22,948 nucleotides of DNA from JANYIP01 sp031394045 (GTDB lineage Bacteria; Actinomycetota; Actinomycetes; Prado026), in NCBI GenBank assembly GCA_031394045.1, contig JANMWN010000343.1, forward strand, positions 1 to 22,948. Direction: 5' to 3'. Of the stretch, positions 1 through 7,514 are shown in pieces. The notes beneath the pieces are model-generated. The model saw only the letters and a program-made list of their open reading frames with translations. It was not told the origin of the DNA and ran no database searches. A program made the position numbers and the translations under genes. The stretch's first letter is position 1. Every line of letters begins with the position of its first letter.

Positions 1-793
1 TGAGGCAGTTGTACGAGCGGACAGTGAGCTCGAGGTCCTCGATCGGCAGCGCCAGGTCGGCGGCGAGGGCGGCGTCGGTCGGCGACGGGCCCATGTCGAT
101 GCCCTCCGCGTCGACGTTGAGCTCGCGGAACAGCCCGAACAGCTCGACCAGCGTCTTGCCGGCGCTGGCGACCGCGTCGCGGGGACGCATCGACGGCTTG
201 CTGACGACGTCGACGATCAGCCGGTCGAAGTCCGTGCGCTGCTCGACCCGGGTGGCCTCGACCTTGTAGGTCACGCGCATGACCGGCGAGTAGATGGAGT
301 CGACCGGGATCCGGCCGATCTCCTGGCCCACCTGCTTGTTCTGCGCGGCGGAGACGTACCCACGCCCACGCTCGACGGTGAGCTCGATCTCGAGCTTGCC
401 CTTGCCGTTGAGCGTGGCCAGGTGCAGCTCGGGGTTGTGCACCTCGACACCCGCGGGCGGGGCGATGTCGGCTGCCGTGACGACGCCGGGGCCCTGCTTG
501 CGCAGGTACATCACGACGGGCTCGTCGTGCTCGGAGCTGACGACCAGCTGCTTGATGTTGAGGATGAGGTCGGTGACGTCCTCCTTGACGCCCGGCACGG
601 TGGTGAACTCGTGCAGGACGCCGTCGACGCGGATCGAGGTGACCGCGGCGCCGGGGATGGACGAGAGCAACGTACGGCGCAGGGAGTTGCCGAGGGTGTA
701 GCCGAAGCCGGGCTCGAGTGGCTCAACGATGAAGCGCGAGCGGAACTCGTCGACGACCTCTTCGGCCAAGGTGGGGCGCTGGGCGATGAGCAA
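1..793 (-). CDS. rpoA: RNA polymerase alpha subunit, 3' end cut by window edge
   Basis: RpoA dimerises to nucleate assembly of beta and beta', and its C-terminal domain contacts UP elements and activators. The visible 264 codons begin MLIAQRPTL and continue with the alpha N-terminal domain, including the dimerisation segment EPGFGYTLGNSLRRTLLSSI near residues 25-44. They stop at VRSYNCL, the first residues of the C-terminal domain, so nearly all of that domain lies beyond base 1. The start is TTG at 793: a perfect AGGAGG (complement at 801-806) sits 7 nt upstream, and the protein then begins exactly like actinobacterial RpoA. It is the last visible gene of the alpha section, 58 nt after rpsD. 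The frame is open throughout what is visible. Identity is secure; only the unusual start codon is inferred. Confidence 0.97.
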   Translation of the reverse strand, partial: MLIAQRPTLAEEVVDEFRSRFIVEPLEPGFGYTLGNSLRRTLLSSIPGAAVTSIRVDGVLHEFTTVPGVKEDVTDLILNIKQLVVSSEHDEPVVMYLRKQGPGVVTAADIAPPAGVEVHNPELHLATLNGKGKLEIELTVERGRGYVSAAQNKQVGQEIGRIPVDSIYSPVMRVTYKVEATRVEQRTDFDRLIVDVVSKPSMRPRDAVASAGKTLVELFGLFRELNVDAEGIDMGPSPTDAALAADLALPIEDLELTVRSYNCL

Positions 794-851
794 GGTAATT
801 CCTCCTGAGTCCGGCGCCCTCTATTTGACGCCGACGGGTAGTGCAGGGTTG

Positions 852-1478
852 TTACTTGGAGTAGAGCTCGACGATCAGCTGTTCCTGGACGGGCGTGTCG
901 ATGACCTGCCGAGCCGGGAGGTTGTGGACCAGGACGCGCAGGCGCCCCGGGATGACCTCGAGCCACGCCGGGACGATCCGGTCGGCCAGCTCGGCACGCG
1001 CCACCACGAACGGGGTCAGCTCACGCGAGGTCGCGCGGACCTCGACGATGTCGGCCGACGACACCCGGTAGGACGGGATGTCCACCTTGTGACCGTTGAC
1101 GGTGATGTGGCCGTGCCGGACGAGCTGACGCGCCATGTCGCGCGACTTGCCGAAGCCCGCGCGGTAGACGACGTTGTCGAGCCGGCTCTCAAGGATGACG
1201 AGCAGGTTCTCACCCGTCTTGCCCGACTTGCGCTGGGCCTCCTCGTAGTACCCGCGGAACTGCTTCTCGAGCACCCCGTAGATGCGCGCGCACTTCTGCT
1301 TCTCGCGCATCTGGAGCAGGTACTCGCTGTCCTTGGTACGACCGCGGCCATGCTCACCCGGGGGGTACGGGCGGATCTCCATGGGGCACTTGGGCGACTC
1401 GCACTTGGCACCCTTGAGGAACAGCTTGGTCTTCTCCCGACGGCAACGTTTGCAGTCGGGACCTGTGTAACGGGCCAT
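852..1478 (-). CDS. rpsD: 30S ribosomal protein S4 (uS4), zinc-binding type
   Basis: S4 is a primary 16S rRNA binder that starts 30S body assembly; in enterobacteria it also represses the alpha operon by binding the leader. The 208-residue protein has the usual bacterial length. Its N-terminus carries four cysteines, C9-X2-C12 and C26-X4-C31, the arrangement of zinc-containing S4. The S4 RNA-binding domain follows (SRLDNVVYRAGF, then RQLVRHGHITVNG, about residues 98-130). Start is ATG at 1478 with AGGAG about 10 nt upstream. It lies between rpsK and rpoA, the normal alpha-operon position. Confidence 0.98.
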   Translation of the reverse strand: MARYTGPDCKRCRREKTKLFLKGAKCESPKCPMEIRPYPPGEHGRGRTKDSEYLLQMREKQKCARIYGVLEKQFRGYYEEAQRKSGKTGENLLVILESRLDNVVYRAGFGKSRDMARQLVRHGHITVNGHKVDIPSYRVSSADIVEVRATSRELTPFVVARAELADRIVPAWLEVIPGRLRVLVHNLPARQVIDTPVQEQLIVELYSK

Positions 1479-1526
1479 CTCTTCTCAGATCTCCTCTACC
1501 GGTCCTGGGCCGTGGATGACCACGGC

Positions 1527-1934
1527 TCAGACACGCCGACGCTTGGGGGGACGGCAGCCGTTGTGCGGAACCGGCGTCACATCCTGGATCGAACCGACCT
1601 CGAGGCCAGTGGCCTGCAGCGAGCGGATCGCCGTCTCACGACCCGAGCCCGGGCCCTTGACGAACACGTCGACCTTGCGCATGCCGTGCTCCATCGCGCG
1701 ACGAGCGGCGGCCTCGGCCGCCATCTGTGCCGCGAACGGGGTCGACTTGCGCGAGCCCTTGAAGCCGACCTGCCCGGCCGACGCCCATGCGATGACCGCA
1801 CCCGTCGGGTCGGTGATCGAGACGATCGTGTTGTTGAACGTGCTCTTGATGTGAGCGTGGCCGTGGGCCACGTTCTTCTTTTCCTTGCGGCGCACCTTCT
1901 TGGCCGCCACAGCGGATCTGGTCTTGGGAGGCAT
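1527..1934 (-). CDS. rpsK: 30S ribosomal protein S11 (uS11)
   Basis: S11 sits on the 30S platform beside S6, S18 and the 3' region of 16S rRNA near the E-site mRNA path. The 135-residue protein has a basic N-terminal tail, the core HIKSTFNNTIVSITD and GFKGSRKSTPFAAQMAAE, and the conserved end DVTPVPHNGCRPPKRRRV. Start is ATG at 1934 with AGGAG about 10 nt upstream. The 66-nt spacer before it contains a short stem (GGTCC at 1963-1967 with GGACC at 1972-1976); no promoter is evident there. Confidence 0.98.
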   Translation of the reverse strand: MPPKTRSAVAAKKVRRKEKKNVAHGHAHIKSTFNNTIVSITDPTGAVIAWASAGQVGFKGSRKSTPFAAQMAAEAAARRAMEHGMRKVDVFVKGPGSGRETAIRSLQATGLEVGSIQDVTPVPHNGCRPPKRRRV

Positions 1935-2000
1935 TGTGCAAAGACTCCTGGGGGAGGTGGTCGGTCCGTCGGGACCCTGGATGGAACGGGACCGTACGGA

Positions 2001-2381
2001 CTACTTCTTGCCGACCTTCTTCTTGCCGGCGATGGCGCGACGCGGACCCTTGCGGGTACGTGCGTTGGTGTGGGTGCGCTGACCGTGCACCGGAAGGCCG
2101 CGACGGTGCCGCAGTCCCTGGTAGCACCCGATCTCGACCTTGCGGCGGATGTCGGCTGCGACCTCGCGGCGGAGGTCACCTTCGACCTTGTAGGTGGCCT
2201 CGATCCAGTCACGGAGCTTGACCAGCTCGTCGTCGCCGAGGTCCTTGACCCGGGTGTCCGGGCTGATTCCGGTGTGCGCCAAGGTCTCCTGGGCGCGGGT
2301 ACGGCCGATGCCGTAGATGTACGTGAGCGCAACCTCAAGCCGCTTGTCGCGGGGGAGGTCGACGCCGACGAGGCGTGCCAT
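2001..2381 (-). CDS. rpsM: 30S ribosomal protein S13 (uS13)
   Basis: S13 is in the 30S head and forms intersubunit bridges with L5 and 23S rRNA; its basic tail reaches the P-site tRNA. The 126-residue protein starts MARLVGVDLPRDKRLEVALT and contains the helix-two-turn-helix region (YIYGIGRTRAQETL). The RNA-binding segment GCYQGLRHRRGLPVHGQRT is followed by a lysine-rich tail ending GKKKVGKK. It is the first gene of the classical alpha section and is separated from rpmJ by an unusually long spacer with hairpins (2382-2560). The start ATG at 2381 has only a modest GAAGG about 11 nt upstream. Confidence 0.98.
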   Translation of the reverse strand: MARLVGVDLPRDKRLEVALTYIYGIGRTRAQETLAHTGISPDTRVKDLGDDELVKLRDWIEATYKVEGDLRREVAADIRRKVEIGCYQGLRHRRGLPVHGQRTHTNARTRKGPRRAIAGKKKVGKK

Positions 2382-2560
2382 CCGGGCGTGCCCTTCTTTT
2401 CGCGGAGGTCTCGCGCAGATCCTGTCCCTGCCGCCCGACGGCTGGGTCCCCGGCCTCCGTGCCGGGGGTGCTGCCGATCAGCAGGTGGAGCGTTGCTGGC
2501 CGGCGTACGGATCTGTGCCTATGCGTGCTGTGCGTGCCTGTGCTGTGCTGGCTGTGCTGA
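2382..2560 (-). other. rpmJ-rpsM spacer: CA-rich repeat tract and GC hairpins
   Basis: This 179-nt gap is one of the longest inside the supercluster and falls at the classical spc/alpha boundary. Directly after the rpmJ stop the transcribed strand has an irregular CAGCACAG-type repeat tract (2521-2560). Further downstream is a perfect 7-bp hairpin, CCCCGGC at 2448-2454 with GCCGGGG at 2461-2467 around a 6-nt loop. A weaker 4-bp stem follows near 2430-2444. No T-tract follows either hairpin, and I see no convincing -35/-10 pair. By analogy with the S4-binding leader upstream of rpsM in Escherichia coli it could be regulatory, but no pseudoknot is established here. Confidence 0.45.
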
Positions 2561-2674
2561 CTAGCCCTGCCGCTGCTTGTGCCGCAGGTTCTCGCAGATC
2601 ACCATGACGCGGCCGTGCCGACGAATGACCTTGCACTTGTCGCACATCGGCTTGACGCTGGGCTTGACCTTCAT
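2561..2674 (-). CDS. rpmJ: 50S ribosomal protein L36 (bL36), zinc-ribbon type
   Basis: L36 is the smallest 50S protein and stabilises 23S rRNA near the base of the L7/L12 stalk region. The 37-codon gene reads MKVKPSVKPMCDKCKVIRRH and ends ENLRHKQRQG before TAG. The zinc ligands C11, C14, C27 and H32 are all present, so this is the zinc-dependent (C+) form rather than the zinc-free paralogue many actinobacteria also carry. GGAGAG lies just upstream of the ATG at 2674. It follows infA by 15 nt, the usual actinobacterial order infA-rpmJ-rpsM. Confidence 0.97.
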   Translation of the reverse strand: MKVKPSVKPMCDKCKVIRRHGRVMVICENLRHKQRQG

Positions 2675-2689
2675 GATCTCTCCGGACAA

Positions 2690-2911
2690 TTACTTGTAGC
2701 GGTAGACGATTCGACCGCGGGACAGGTCGTACGGGGAGAGCTCCACCACCACGCGGTCCTCGGGGAGGATCCGGATGTAGTGCTGACGCATCTTTCCGCT
2801 GATGTGCGCAAGGACTTTGTGCCCGTTCTCCAGCTCTACTCGGAACATGGCGTTCGGAAGCGACTCGACCACCGTGCCCTCGAGCTCGAGAACGCCGTCT
2901 TTCTTTGCCAT
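2690..2911 (-). CDS. infA: Translation initiation factor IF-1
   Basis: IF-1 occupies the 30S A site and works with IF-2 and IF-3 during initiation. The protein is 73 residues, the family length, and is a single S1/OB-fold domain: MAKKDGVLELEGTVVESLPN, then RVELENGHKVLAHISGKMR, then IRILPEDRVVVELSPYDLSRGRI. The frame is open further upstream, but ATG at 2911 is chosen because MAKKDG is the family N-terminus. A GGAG lies only about 3 nt upstream of this ATG, closer than usual. It is separated from map by 128 nt, one of the larger gaps, which would allow its own promoter, though I could not identify one. Confidence 0.97.
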   Translation of the reverse strand: MAKKDGVLELEGTVVESLPNAMFRVELENGHKVLAHISGKMRQHYIRILPEDRVVVELSPYDLSRGRIVYRYK

Positions 2912-3039
2912 GAACTCCGCAGTCTCTCGTTTGCTTGCTTGCTGAGCCAGCAGCGGTGCCGCTTGACGCACACCGGGAGAGCCTCCCAGCCGCAGGCACG
3001 CGTCGGCAGACCCGCTGTTGCTTGGGCCGACTGGTCATC

Positions 3040-3882
3040 CTACGGCACCGCGGGGGGTGCTGGGAAACCGGCCGGAGTGGCCACTCCGAGGGCCGCGAAG
3101 CGCTCCGCGCCGCCGTCGAGGGCGGTCAGCACCCAGGGCCCGCGGTCGGTCAGCGCAACCGTGTGCTCGAAGTGCGCCGAGCGCCGTCCGTCCGCGGTCA
3201 CGACGGTCCAGTCGTCGGCCAGGAGGCGGGTGAACCGCTCCCCCAGGTTGACCATCGGCTCGATCGCAAGGGCCATGCCGGCCAGCAGCCGCTCACCCTT
3301 GCCGGGAAGGCCGTAGTTGGGCACCTGGGGGGCCATGTGCATCTGCGTACCGATGCCGTGGCCGACGTACTCCTCGACCACGCCGTAGCGGCCGGCCACC
3401 CGGATCGTCGACTCCACCGCGTGTGAGATGTCGGACAGGCGTCCCCCGACCTGCGCGGCGGCCAGGCCTTGCCAGAGCGCGTCCTCCGTCACCCGCAGGA
3501 GCTCGGCCTCGTCCTCGCTCACCGTGCCGATGGGAACGGTGATCGCGGCGTCCCCGTGCCAGCCCTCGACGATCGCGCCGCAGTCGATCGAGACCAGGTC
3601 GCCGGACTCGATCACCCGGTCGCCGGGGATGCCGTGCACGATCTCGTCGTTGACCGACACGCAGATCGTCGCGGGAAAGCCGTGGTAGCCCTTGAACGAG
3701 GGGGTGGCGCCGCAGCCGCGGATGTAGTCCTCGGCGAGCGCGTCGAGCTCACGGGTGGTCAGGCCCGGCCCTGCCGCCTCGGCGAGCACCTTCAGCGCCC
3801 CGCCGACGACCAGGCCGGCAGCGCGCATCAGCTCGATCTGCTGAGGGGTCTTGACCTGGACCCGCTCACGGCTGCGGAACAT
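3040..3882 (-). CDS. map: Type I methionine aminopeptidase
   Basis: This cytosolic metalloenzyme removes the initiator methionine from nascent proteins. The 280-residue pita-bread-fold protein has all expected ligands: H83 (NDEIVHGIPG), D100 and D111 (SIDCGAIVEGWHGDAA), H175 (GHGIGTQMH), E208 (AIEPM) and E239 (FEHTVAL). ATG at 3882 is chosen because MFRSRERVQVKTPQQIELMR matches the family start and the codon comes 1 nt after the adk stop; the frame is open upstream inside adk without homology. There is no long N-terminal SH3-binding extension as in type Ic enzymes. The C-terminus has an Ala/Pro-rich tail of about 25 residues. Confidence 0.97.
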   Translation of the reverse strand: MFRSRERVQVKTPQQIELMRAAGLVVGGALKVLAEAAGPGLTTRELDALAEDYIRGCGATPSFKGYHGFPATICVSVNDEIVHGIPGDRVIESGDLVSIDCGAIVEGWHGDAAITVPIGTVSEDEAELLRVTEDALWQGLAAAQVGGRLSDISHAVESTIRVAGRYGVVEEYVGHGIGTQMHMAPQVPNYGLPGKGERLLAGMALAIEPMVNLGERFTRLLADDWTVVTADGRRSAHFEHTVALTDRGPWVLTALDGGAERFAALGVATPAGFPAPPAVP

Positions 3883-3883
3883 C

Positions 3884-4456
3884 TCAGCCGGCCGGGGTGC
3901 CCAGCACCGCCATGACCCGGTCGGTGACCTCCTCGACCGGGCCGAGCCCGTCCACCTGGTGCAGCAGGCCTCGCTGGACATAGACGTTGGCCAGGGGCGC
4001 GGTCTGCTCGTGGAAGACGGCCAGCCGGCGCCGGATCACATCCTCGGTGTCGTCGCTGCGCCCCTCGGCCTCCCCTCGGACCACCAGCCGGCGCACCACC
4101 TCGTCGGTGTCGGCCACGATCTCCACGACGACGTCGAGCTGCTCGCCGCGCCCGGCCAGCATGCCGTCGAGCTCGGCGACCTGGGCGAGGGTGCGCGGGT
4201 AGCCGTCGAGCAGGAAGCCGGGCGCGCAGTCCGGCTGGGCCAGCCGGTCGCGGACCATCGCGTTGGTGACCTCGTCGGGGACGTACTCCCCCGCGTCCAT
4301 GTACTTCTGCGCCTCCTGGCCGAGGGGGGTCCCCTGGCTGACGTTGGCGCGGAAGATGTCGCCGGTCGAGATCGCGGGCACGGCCAGCCGAGCCGAGACC
4401 TCTTTGGCCTGGGTACCCTTCCCCGCCCCTGGGGGGCCGAGCAGGATCAGCCGCAT
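3884..4456 (-). CDS. adk: Adenylate kinase
   Basis: Adenylate kinase interconverts ATP + AMP and 2 ADP, supporting the energy charge needed by protein synthesis. The 190-residue protein has the P-loop GPPGAGKGT (residues 7-15), the AMP-binding STGDIFRANV (30-39) and FLLDGYPRT (81-89), and a short LID region (RGEAEGRSDDTEDVIRRRL, about 127-145). It lacks the four-cysteine zinc LID of Gram-positive Firmicutes enzymes, as is usual for actinobacteria. Its ATG shares one base with the secY stop (TGATG), implying coupled translation, and map begins 1 nt after it ends. Confidence 0.98.
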   Translation of the reverse strand: MRLILLGPPGAGKGTQAKEVSARLAVPAISTGDIFRANVSQGTPLGQEAQKYMDAGEYVPDEVTNAMVRDRLAQPDCAPGFLLDGYPRTLAQVAELDGMLAGRGEQLDVVVEIVADTDEVVRRLVVRGEAEGRSDDTEDVIRRRLAVFHEQTAPLANVYVQRGLLHQVDGLGPVEEVTDRVMAVLGTPAG

Positions 4457-5766
4457 CAGCGGAGGAAGCCTTCGTAGTTGCGCTGCTGAAGCTGGCTCTC
4501 GATCTGCTTGACCGTGTCGAGGCCGACGCCGACCATGATCAGGATGCTCGTGCCGCCGAACGGGAACTGGCCGCCGGCGCTGAGCAGGGCGAGGGCGATG
4601 ATCGGCAGCACCGCGATGATGCCGAGGTAGATCGACCCGGGGAACGTCAGCCTGGTCAGGACGTAGTCGAGGTACTCGGCGGTGGGCCGGCCGGCCCGGA
4701 TGCCCGGGATGAAGCCGCCGTACTTCTTCATGTTGTCCGCGACCTCTTCAGGGTTGAAGGTGATCGCGACGTAGAAGTACGAGAAGAACATGATCAGACC
4801 GAAGTACGCGAGGATGTAGACGGGGTGCGCGCCACCGTTGCGGACGAAGTTGTTCTCCACCCACTGCGCCCAGCCGCTCAGGTTGTTCCGGTCGGCGAAC
4901 AGGTTGATCATCAGGTTCGGGATGTACAGCAACGAGGACGCGAAGATGACCGGGATGACACCGGCCATGTTGACCTTGAGCGGGATGTAGGTCGACGAGC
5001 CGCCGTACATGCGCCGCCCGACCATCCGTTTGGCGTACTGGACCGGGACCCGGCGTTGCGCCTGCTCGATGAAGATCACCAGCGCCACCAGGGCGAACCC
5101 GACGGCTAGCACGATCCCGAAGGTGAACGCACCCTTGCTGGTGTAGATGGCCCAGATCTGGCTCGGGAACTGCGCGATGATCGAGGTGAAGATCAGGATC
5201 GACATGCCGTTGCCGATGCCGCGGTCCGTGATCAGCTCACCGAGCCACATGATGACCGCAGTACCCGAGGTCATCGTCACGACCATCGTCACGATTACCC
5301 AGATCGACTCGTTCGGGATGATGTCGGCGCTGCAGGACTGGAACAGCCGACCCGGCGTACGCGCCACGGCGATCAGCCCGGTGGACTGCAGGACCGCCAG
5401 CCCGACGGTGAGGTACCGGGTGTACTGGGTCAGCCGAGCGGTGCCGGACTGCCCCTCCTGCTTGAGGGCCTCGAAGCGCGGGATCACCACAGTGAGCAGC
5501 TGCACGATGATGCTGGCCGTGATGTACGGCATGATCCCGAGCGCGAAGATCGACAGCTGGAGCAGGGCACCGCCGCTGAACAGGTTGATCAGCCCGTAGA
5601 GCGCGTTGTTCTTGGTCAGGTCGATGCAGGTGCGCACGGCCTGGTAGTCGACACCCGGTGTGGGGATGACCGAGCCCAGCCGGAACAGCGTGATCGTCCC
5701 AAGGGTGAACAACAGCTTCTTGCGAAGGTCGGGCGTGCGGAACGCCTGCGCGAAAGCGCTGAGCAC
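4456..5766 (-). CDS. secY: Protein translocase channel subunit SecY
   Basis: SecY is the ten-helix membrane channel of the Sec translocon, partnered by SecE and SecG and driven by SecA or the ribosome. The 436-residue protein starts MLSAFAQAFRTPDLRKKLLF. It shows regularly spaced hydrophobic segments, the plug/TM2 region GIMPYITASIIVQLL, the TM5 segment MWLGELITDRGIGNGMSILI, and the cytoplasmic loop ITFNPEEVADNMKKYGGFIP that contacts SecA and ribosomes. GTG at 5766 is chosen because AGGAGG (complement at 5772-5777) lies 5 nt upstream. A TTG at 5805 would add 13 residues without a matching ribosome-binding site or family support. It overlaps adk by one base. Confidence 0.97.
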   Translation of the reverse strand: MLSAFAQAFRTPDLRKKLLFTLGTITLFRLGSVIPTPGVDYQAVRTCIDLTKNNALYGLINLFSGGALLQLSIFALGIMPYITASIIVQLLTVVIPRFEALKQEGQSGTARLTQYTRYLTVGLAVLQSTGLIAVARTPGRLFQSCSADIIPNESIWVIVTMVVTMTSGTAVIMWLGELITDRGIGNGMSILIFTSIIAQFPSQIWAIYTSKGAFTFGIVLAVGFALVALVIFIEQAQRRVPVQYAKRMVGRRMYGGSSTYIPLKVNMAGVIPVIFASSLLYIPNLMINLFADRNNLSGWAQWVENNFVRNGGAHPVYILAYFGLIMFFSYFYVAITFNPEEVADNMKKYGGFIPGIRAGRPTAEYLDYVLTRLTFPGSIYLGIIAVLPIIALALLSAGGQFPFGGTSILIMVGVGLDTVKQIESQLQQRNYEGFLR

Positions 5767-5841
5767 TGCGGCCTCCTGCTCGGCAAAGCGGTCAGGCTCT
5801 GCCAACGGGTAACGGTGGAAAAACAGTAACAGCCGGTCGAG

Positions 5842-6282
5842 CTAGAGCTCGGTGACCGTCCCGCCAGCCGCCACGATCTTGTCCTTGGCCGTGGCCGAGT
5901 ATGCGTGCACGCTGACCTGCAGCGGGACCGTCACCTCGCCGTTGCCCAGGACCTTGACCACCTCGCCCTTGCGGACCGCACCCTTGGCGACCAGGTCGAG
6001 GACCGTGACCTCGCCACCCTCGGGGTAGAGCGCGGACAGCTTGGCCAGGTTGACGACTTGGTACTCGACGCGGAAGGGGTTGGTGAACCCCTTGAGCTTG
6101 GGCAGCCGCATGTGCAGCGGCATCTGCCCGCCCTCGAACCGCGCGGGGACCTGGTAGCGGGCCTTGGTGCCCTTGGTACCGCGGCCTGCGGTCTTGCCCT
6201 TGGAGCCCTCGCCACGACCCACCCGGGTACGGGCGGTCTTGGCGCCGGGAGCCGGGCGCAGGTGATGGACCTTGAGCGTCAT
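5842..6282 (-). CDS. rplO: 50S ribosomal protein L15 (uL15)
   Basis: L15 is a late-assembly 50S protein bridging 23S rRNA domains. The 146-residue protein begins MTLKVHHLRPAPGAKTARTR and has the glycine/lysine-rich RNA-penetrating segment GRGEGSKGKTAGRGTKGTKA (about residues 23-42). FEGGQMPLHMRLPKLKGF follows, then the globular C-terminal half ending GGTVTEL. ATG at 6282 follows the rpmD stop by 2 nt. The frame is open far upstream into rpsE, but that part is out of frame with rpsE and has no homology. A 75-nt spacer follows before secY. Confidence 0.98.
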   Translation of the reverse strand: MTLKVHHLRPAPGAKTARTRVGRGEGSKGKTAGRGTKGTKARYQVPARFEGGQMPLHMRLPKLKGFTNPFRVEYQVVNLAKLSALYPEGGEVTVLDLVAKGAVRKGEVVKVLGNGEVTVPLQVSVHAYSATAKDKIVAAGGTVTEL

Positions 6283-6284
6283 TG

Positions 6285-6467
6285 TTAGTCGACCTCCTCG
6301 ACGGTGACCAGGTGCGACACCGCGTTGACCATGCCTCGGATCTCGGGCCGGTCCTCCTTGACGACTATGTCGTGGAGGCGCTTGAGGCCGAGGGAACGGA
6401 GCGTGTCGCGCTGTCCCTGGGTCCCGCCGATGCCGGACCCCTTCTGGGTGACCTTGAGCCGGCCCAT
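6285..6467 (-). CDS. rpmD: 50S ribosomal protein L30 (uL30)
   Basis: L30 is a small 50S protein near 5S rRNA and domain II. The 60-residue protein has the classic ferredoxin-like core: MGRLKVTQKGSGIGGTQGQR, then TLRSLGLKRLHDIVVKEDRP, then IRGMVNAVSHLVTVEEVD. The family length is about 60. Its ATG shares one base with the rpsE stop (TGATG at 6465-6469), so it is probably translationally coupled to S5. rplO begins 2 nt after its TAA. Confidence 0.98.
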   Translation of the reverse strand: MGRLKVTQKGSGIGGTQGQRDTLRSLGLKRLHDIVVKEDRPEIRGMVNAVSHLVTVEEVD

Positions 6468-7090
6468 CAGGAACCGCCTCCGGCCGCACGGGCGCGGAGC
6501 ATCGCCGGCGGGGCGACGTCCTCGATCGGCAGGCCACGACGGGCGGCCACAGCCTCCGGGCGCTCGAGACCGCGCAGGGCGGCAACGGTGGCGTGGACGA
6601 CGTTGATCGCGTTGTCGGAGCCGAGCGACTTGCTGAGCACGTCGTGGATGCCGGCGCACTCGAGCACGGCGCGCACCGGACCACCGGCGATGACGCCGGT
6701 ACCGGGGGCAGCCGGACGCAGCAGTACCACGCCTGCGGCCTTCTCACCCTGGATCGGGTGCGGGATGGTGCCCTGGATGCGGGGGACCTTGAAGAAGGAC
6801 TTCTTGGCCTCCTCGACGCCCTTGGCGATCGCCGCGGGAACCTCCTTGGCCTTGCCGTAGCCGACGCCGACCGTGCCGTCGCCGTCACCGACGACGACCA
6901 GTGCGGTGAAGCTGAACCGGCGGCCACCCTTGACAACCTTGGCGACGCGGTTGATCGCTACGACGCGCTCGATGTAGGCGGTCTTCTCGACCCCGCCGTC
7001 ACGACGGCCGTCACGACGGCCGTCACGACGCTCACCGCCTCCGGCGGCACCGGTGCTTCCGGTGGTGCCGCGGCGCTGCGCTCCAGGCAT
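6467..7090 (-). CDS. rpsE: 30S ribosomal protein S5 (uS5)
   Basis: S5 lies on the 30S solvent side near the decoding region and mRNA entry; mutations in its loop affect fidelity and spectinomycin response. The 207-residue protein has an Arg/Gly/Asp-rich N-terminal extension (residues 1-35) built partly from a repeated DGRR unit. The double-stranded RNA-binding domain follows (VVAINRVAKVVKGGRRFSFT and VGVGYGKAKEVPAAIAKGVE), then the C-terminal domain (GTGVIAGGPVRAVLECAGI). The extension is typical in kind for actinobacteria. ATG at 7090 gives MPGAQRRG, the usual actinobacterial start. Confidence 0.98.
   Translation of the reverse strand: MPGAQRRGTTGSTGAAGGGERRDGRRDGRRDGGVEKTAYIERVVAINRVAKVVKGGRRFSFTALVVVGDGDGTVGVGYGKAKEVPAAIAKGVEEAKKSFFKVPRIQGTIPHPIQGEKAAGVVLLRPAAPGTGVIAGGPVRAVLECAGIHDVLSKSLGSDNAINVVHATVAALRGLERPEAVAARRGLPIEDVAPPAMLRARAAGGGS
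6997..7030. repeat. 12-nt tandem repeat encoding the DGRR units of S5
   Basis: On the plus strand the unit CGTCACGACGGC occurs at 6997-7008 and 7009-7020, then again at 7021-7030 for ten bases before diverging. The unit is in frame in rpsE and yields the repeated Arg-Arg-Asp-Gly stretch in the disordered N-terminus of S5. Copy number could vary by slippage without shifting the frame. Confidence 0.85.
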
Positions 7091-7124
7091 TACAGGTCCT
7101 TCCCAGTCATCACGGGTGCAGTCA

Positions 7125-7511
7125 TCAGAACGTCAACCCACTCGCGCGGGCGCCGTCGGCGATCGCCGCGACGCGTCCGTGGTAGCGGTTGCCGCCCCGG
7201 TCGAACACCACGGCCTCGATGCCCGCGGCCTTGGCCCGCTCGGCGACGAGCTCGCCGACCTTGCGCGCCTTGGCCGTCTTGTCACCGTCGTGGCCACGCA
7301 GGTCCGGCTCCATGGTGGAGGCCGACGCGATCGTGTGGCCGGCGAGGTCGTCGACCACCTGGACGAAGACGTGCCGGGTGGAGCGCGTCACGACCAGGCG
7401 CGGACGAGTCGCAGAGCCCTCGACCTTCTTGCGTACGCGTACGTGCCGCCGCTTGCGCCCGATGGCGCGTGCGGTGGTCTTGGTGCCGCTGAGCTTGACA
7501 CTGACCGCCAT
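7125..7511 (-). CDS. rplR: 50S ribosomal protein L18 (uL18)
   Basis: L18 binds 5S rRNA with L5 and brings it to the central protuberance. The 128-residue protein has a basic N-terminal tail (GRKRRHVRVRKKVEGSATRP), the core RLVVTRSTRHVFVQVVDD, and the conserved end AGIEAVVFDRGGNRYHGRVA. Start is ATG at 7511, 3 nt after the rplF stop. A 34-nt gap follows before rpsE. Confidence 0.98.
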   Translation of the reverse strand: MAVSVKLSGTKTTARAIGRKRRHVRVRKKVEGSATRPRLVVTRSTRHVFVQVVDDLAGHTIASASTMEPDLRGHDGDKTAKARKVGELVAERAKAAGIEAVVFDRGGNRYHGRVAAIADGARASGLTF

Positions 7512-7514
7512 GGC

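Noticed and set aside
729..2564. A 611-codon open frame on the plus strand across rpsD, rpsK and rpsM
   Set aside because: It lies antisense to several certain ribosomal genes, has a low-complexity Arg/Ala/Leu/Asp composition typical of the antisense of GC-rich genes, and shows no recognisable domain.
2912..3039. A promoter or terminator in the map-infA gap
   Set aside because: Only a weak 5-bp stem (2975-2979 with 2983-2987) and no convincing -35/-10 pair on the minus strand were found.
5767..5841. A promoter for secY in the rplO-secY gap, which has a TTTTT run
   Set aside because: No pair of hexamers at proper spacing was found. The T run has no preceding stable stem, so a terminator is not supported either.
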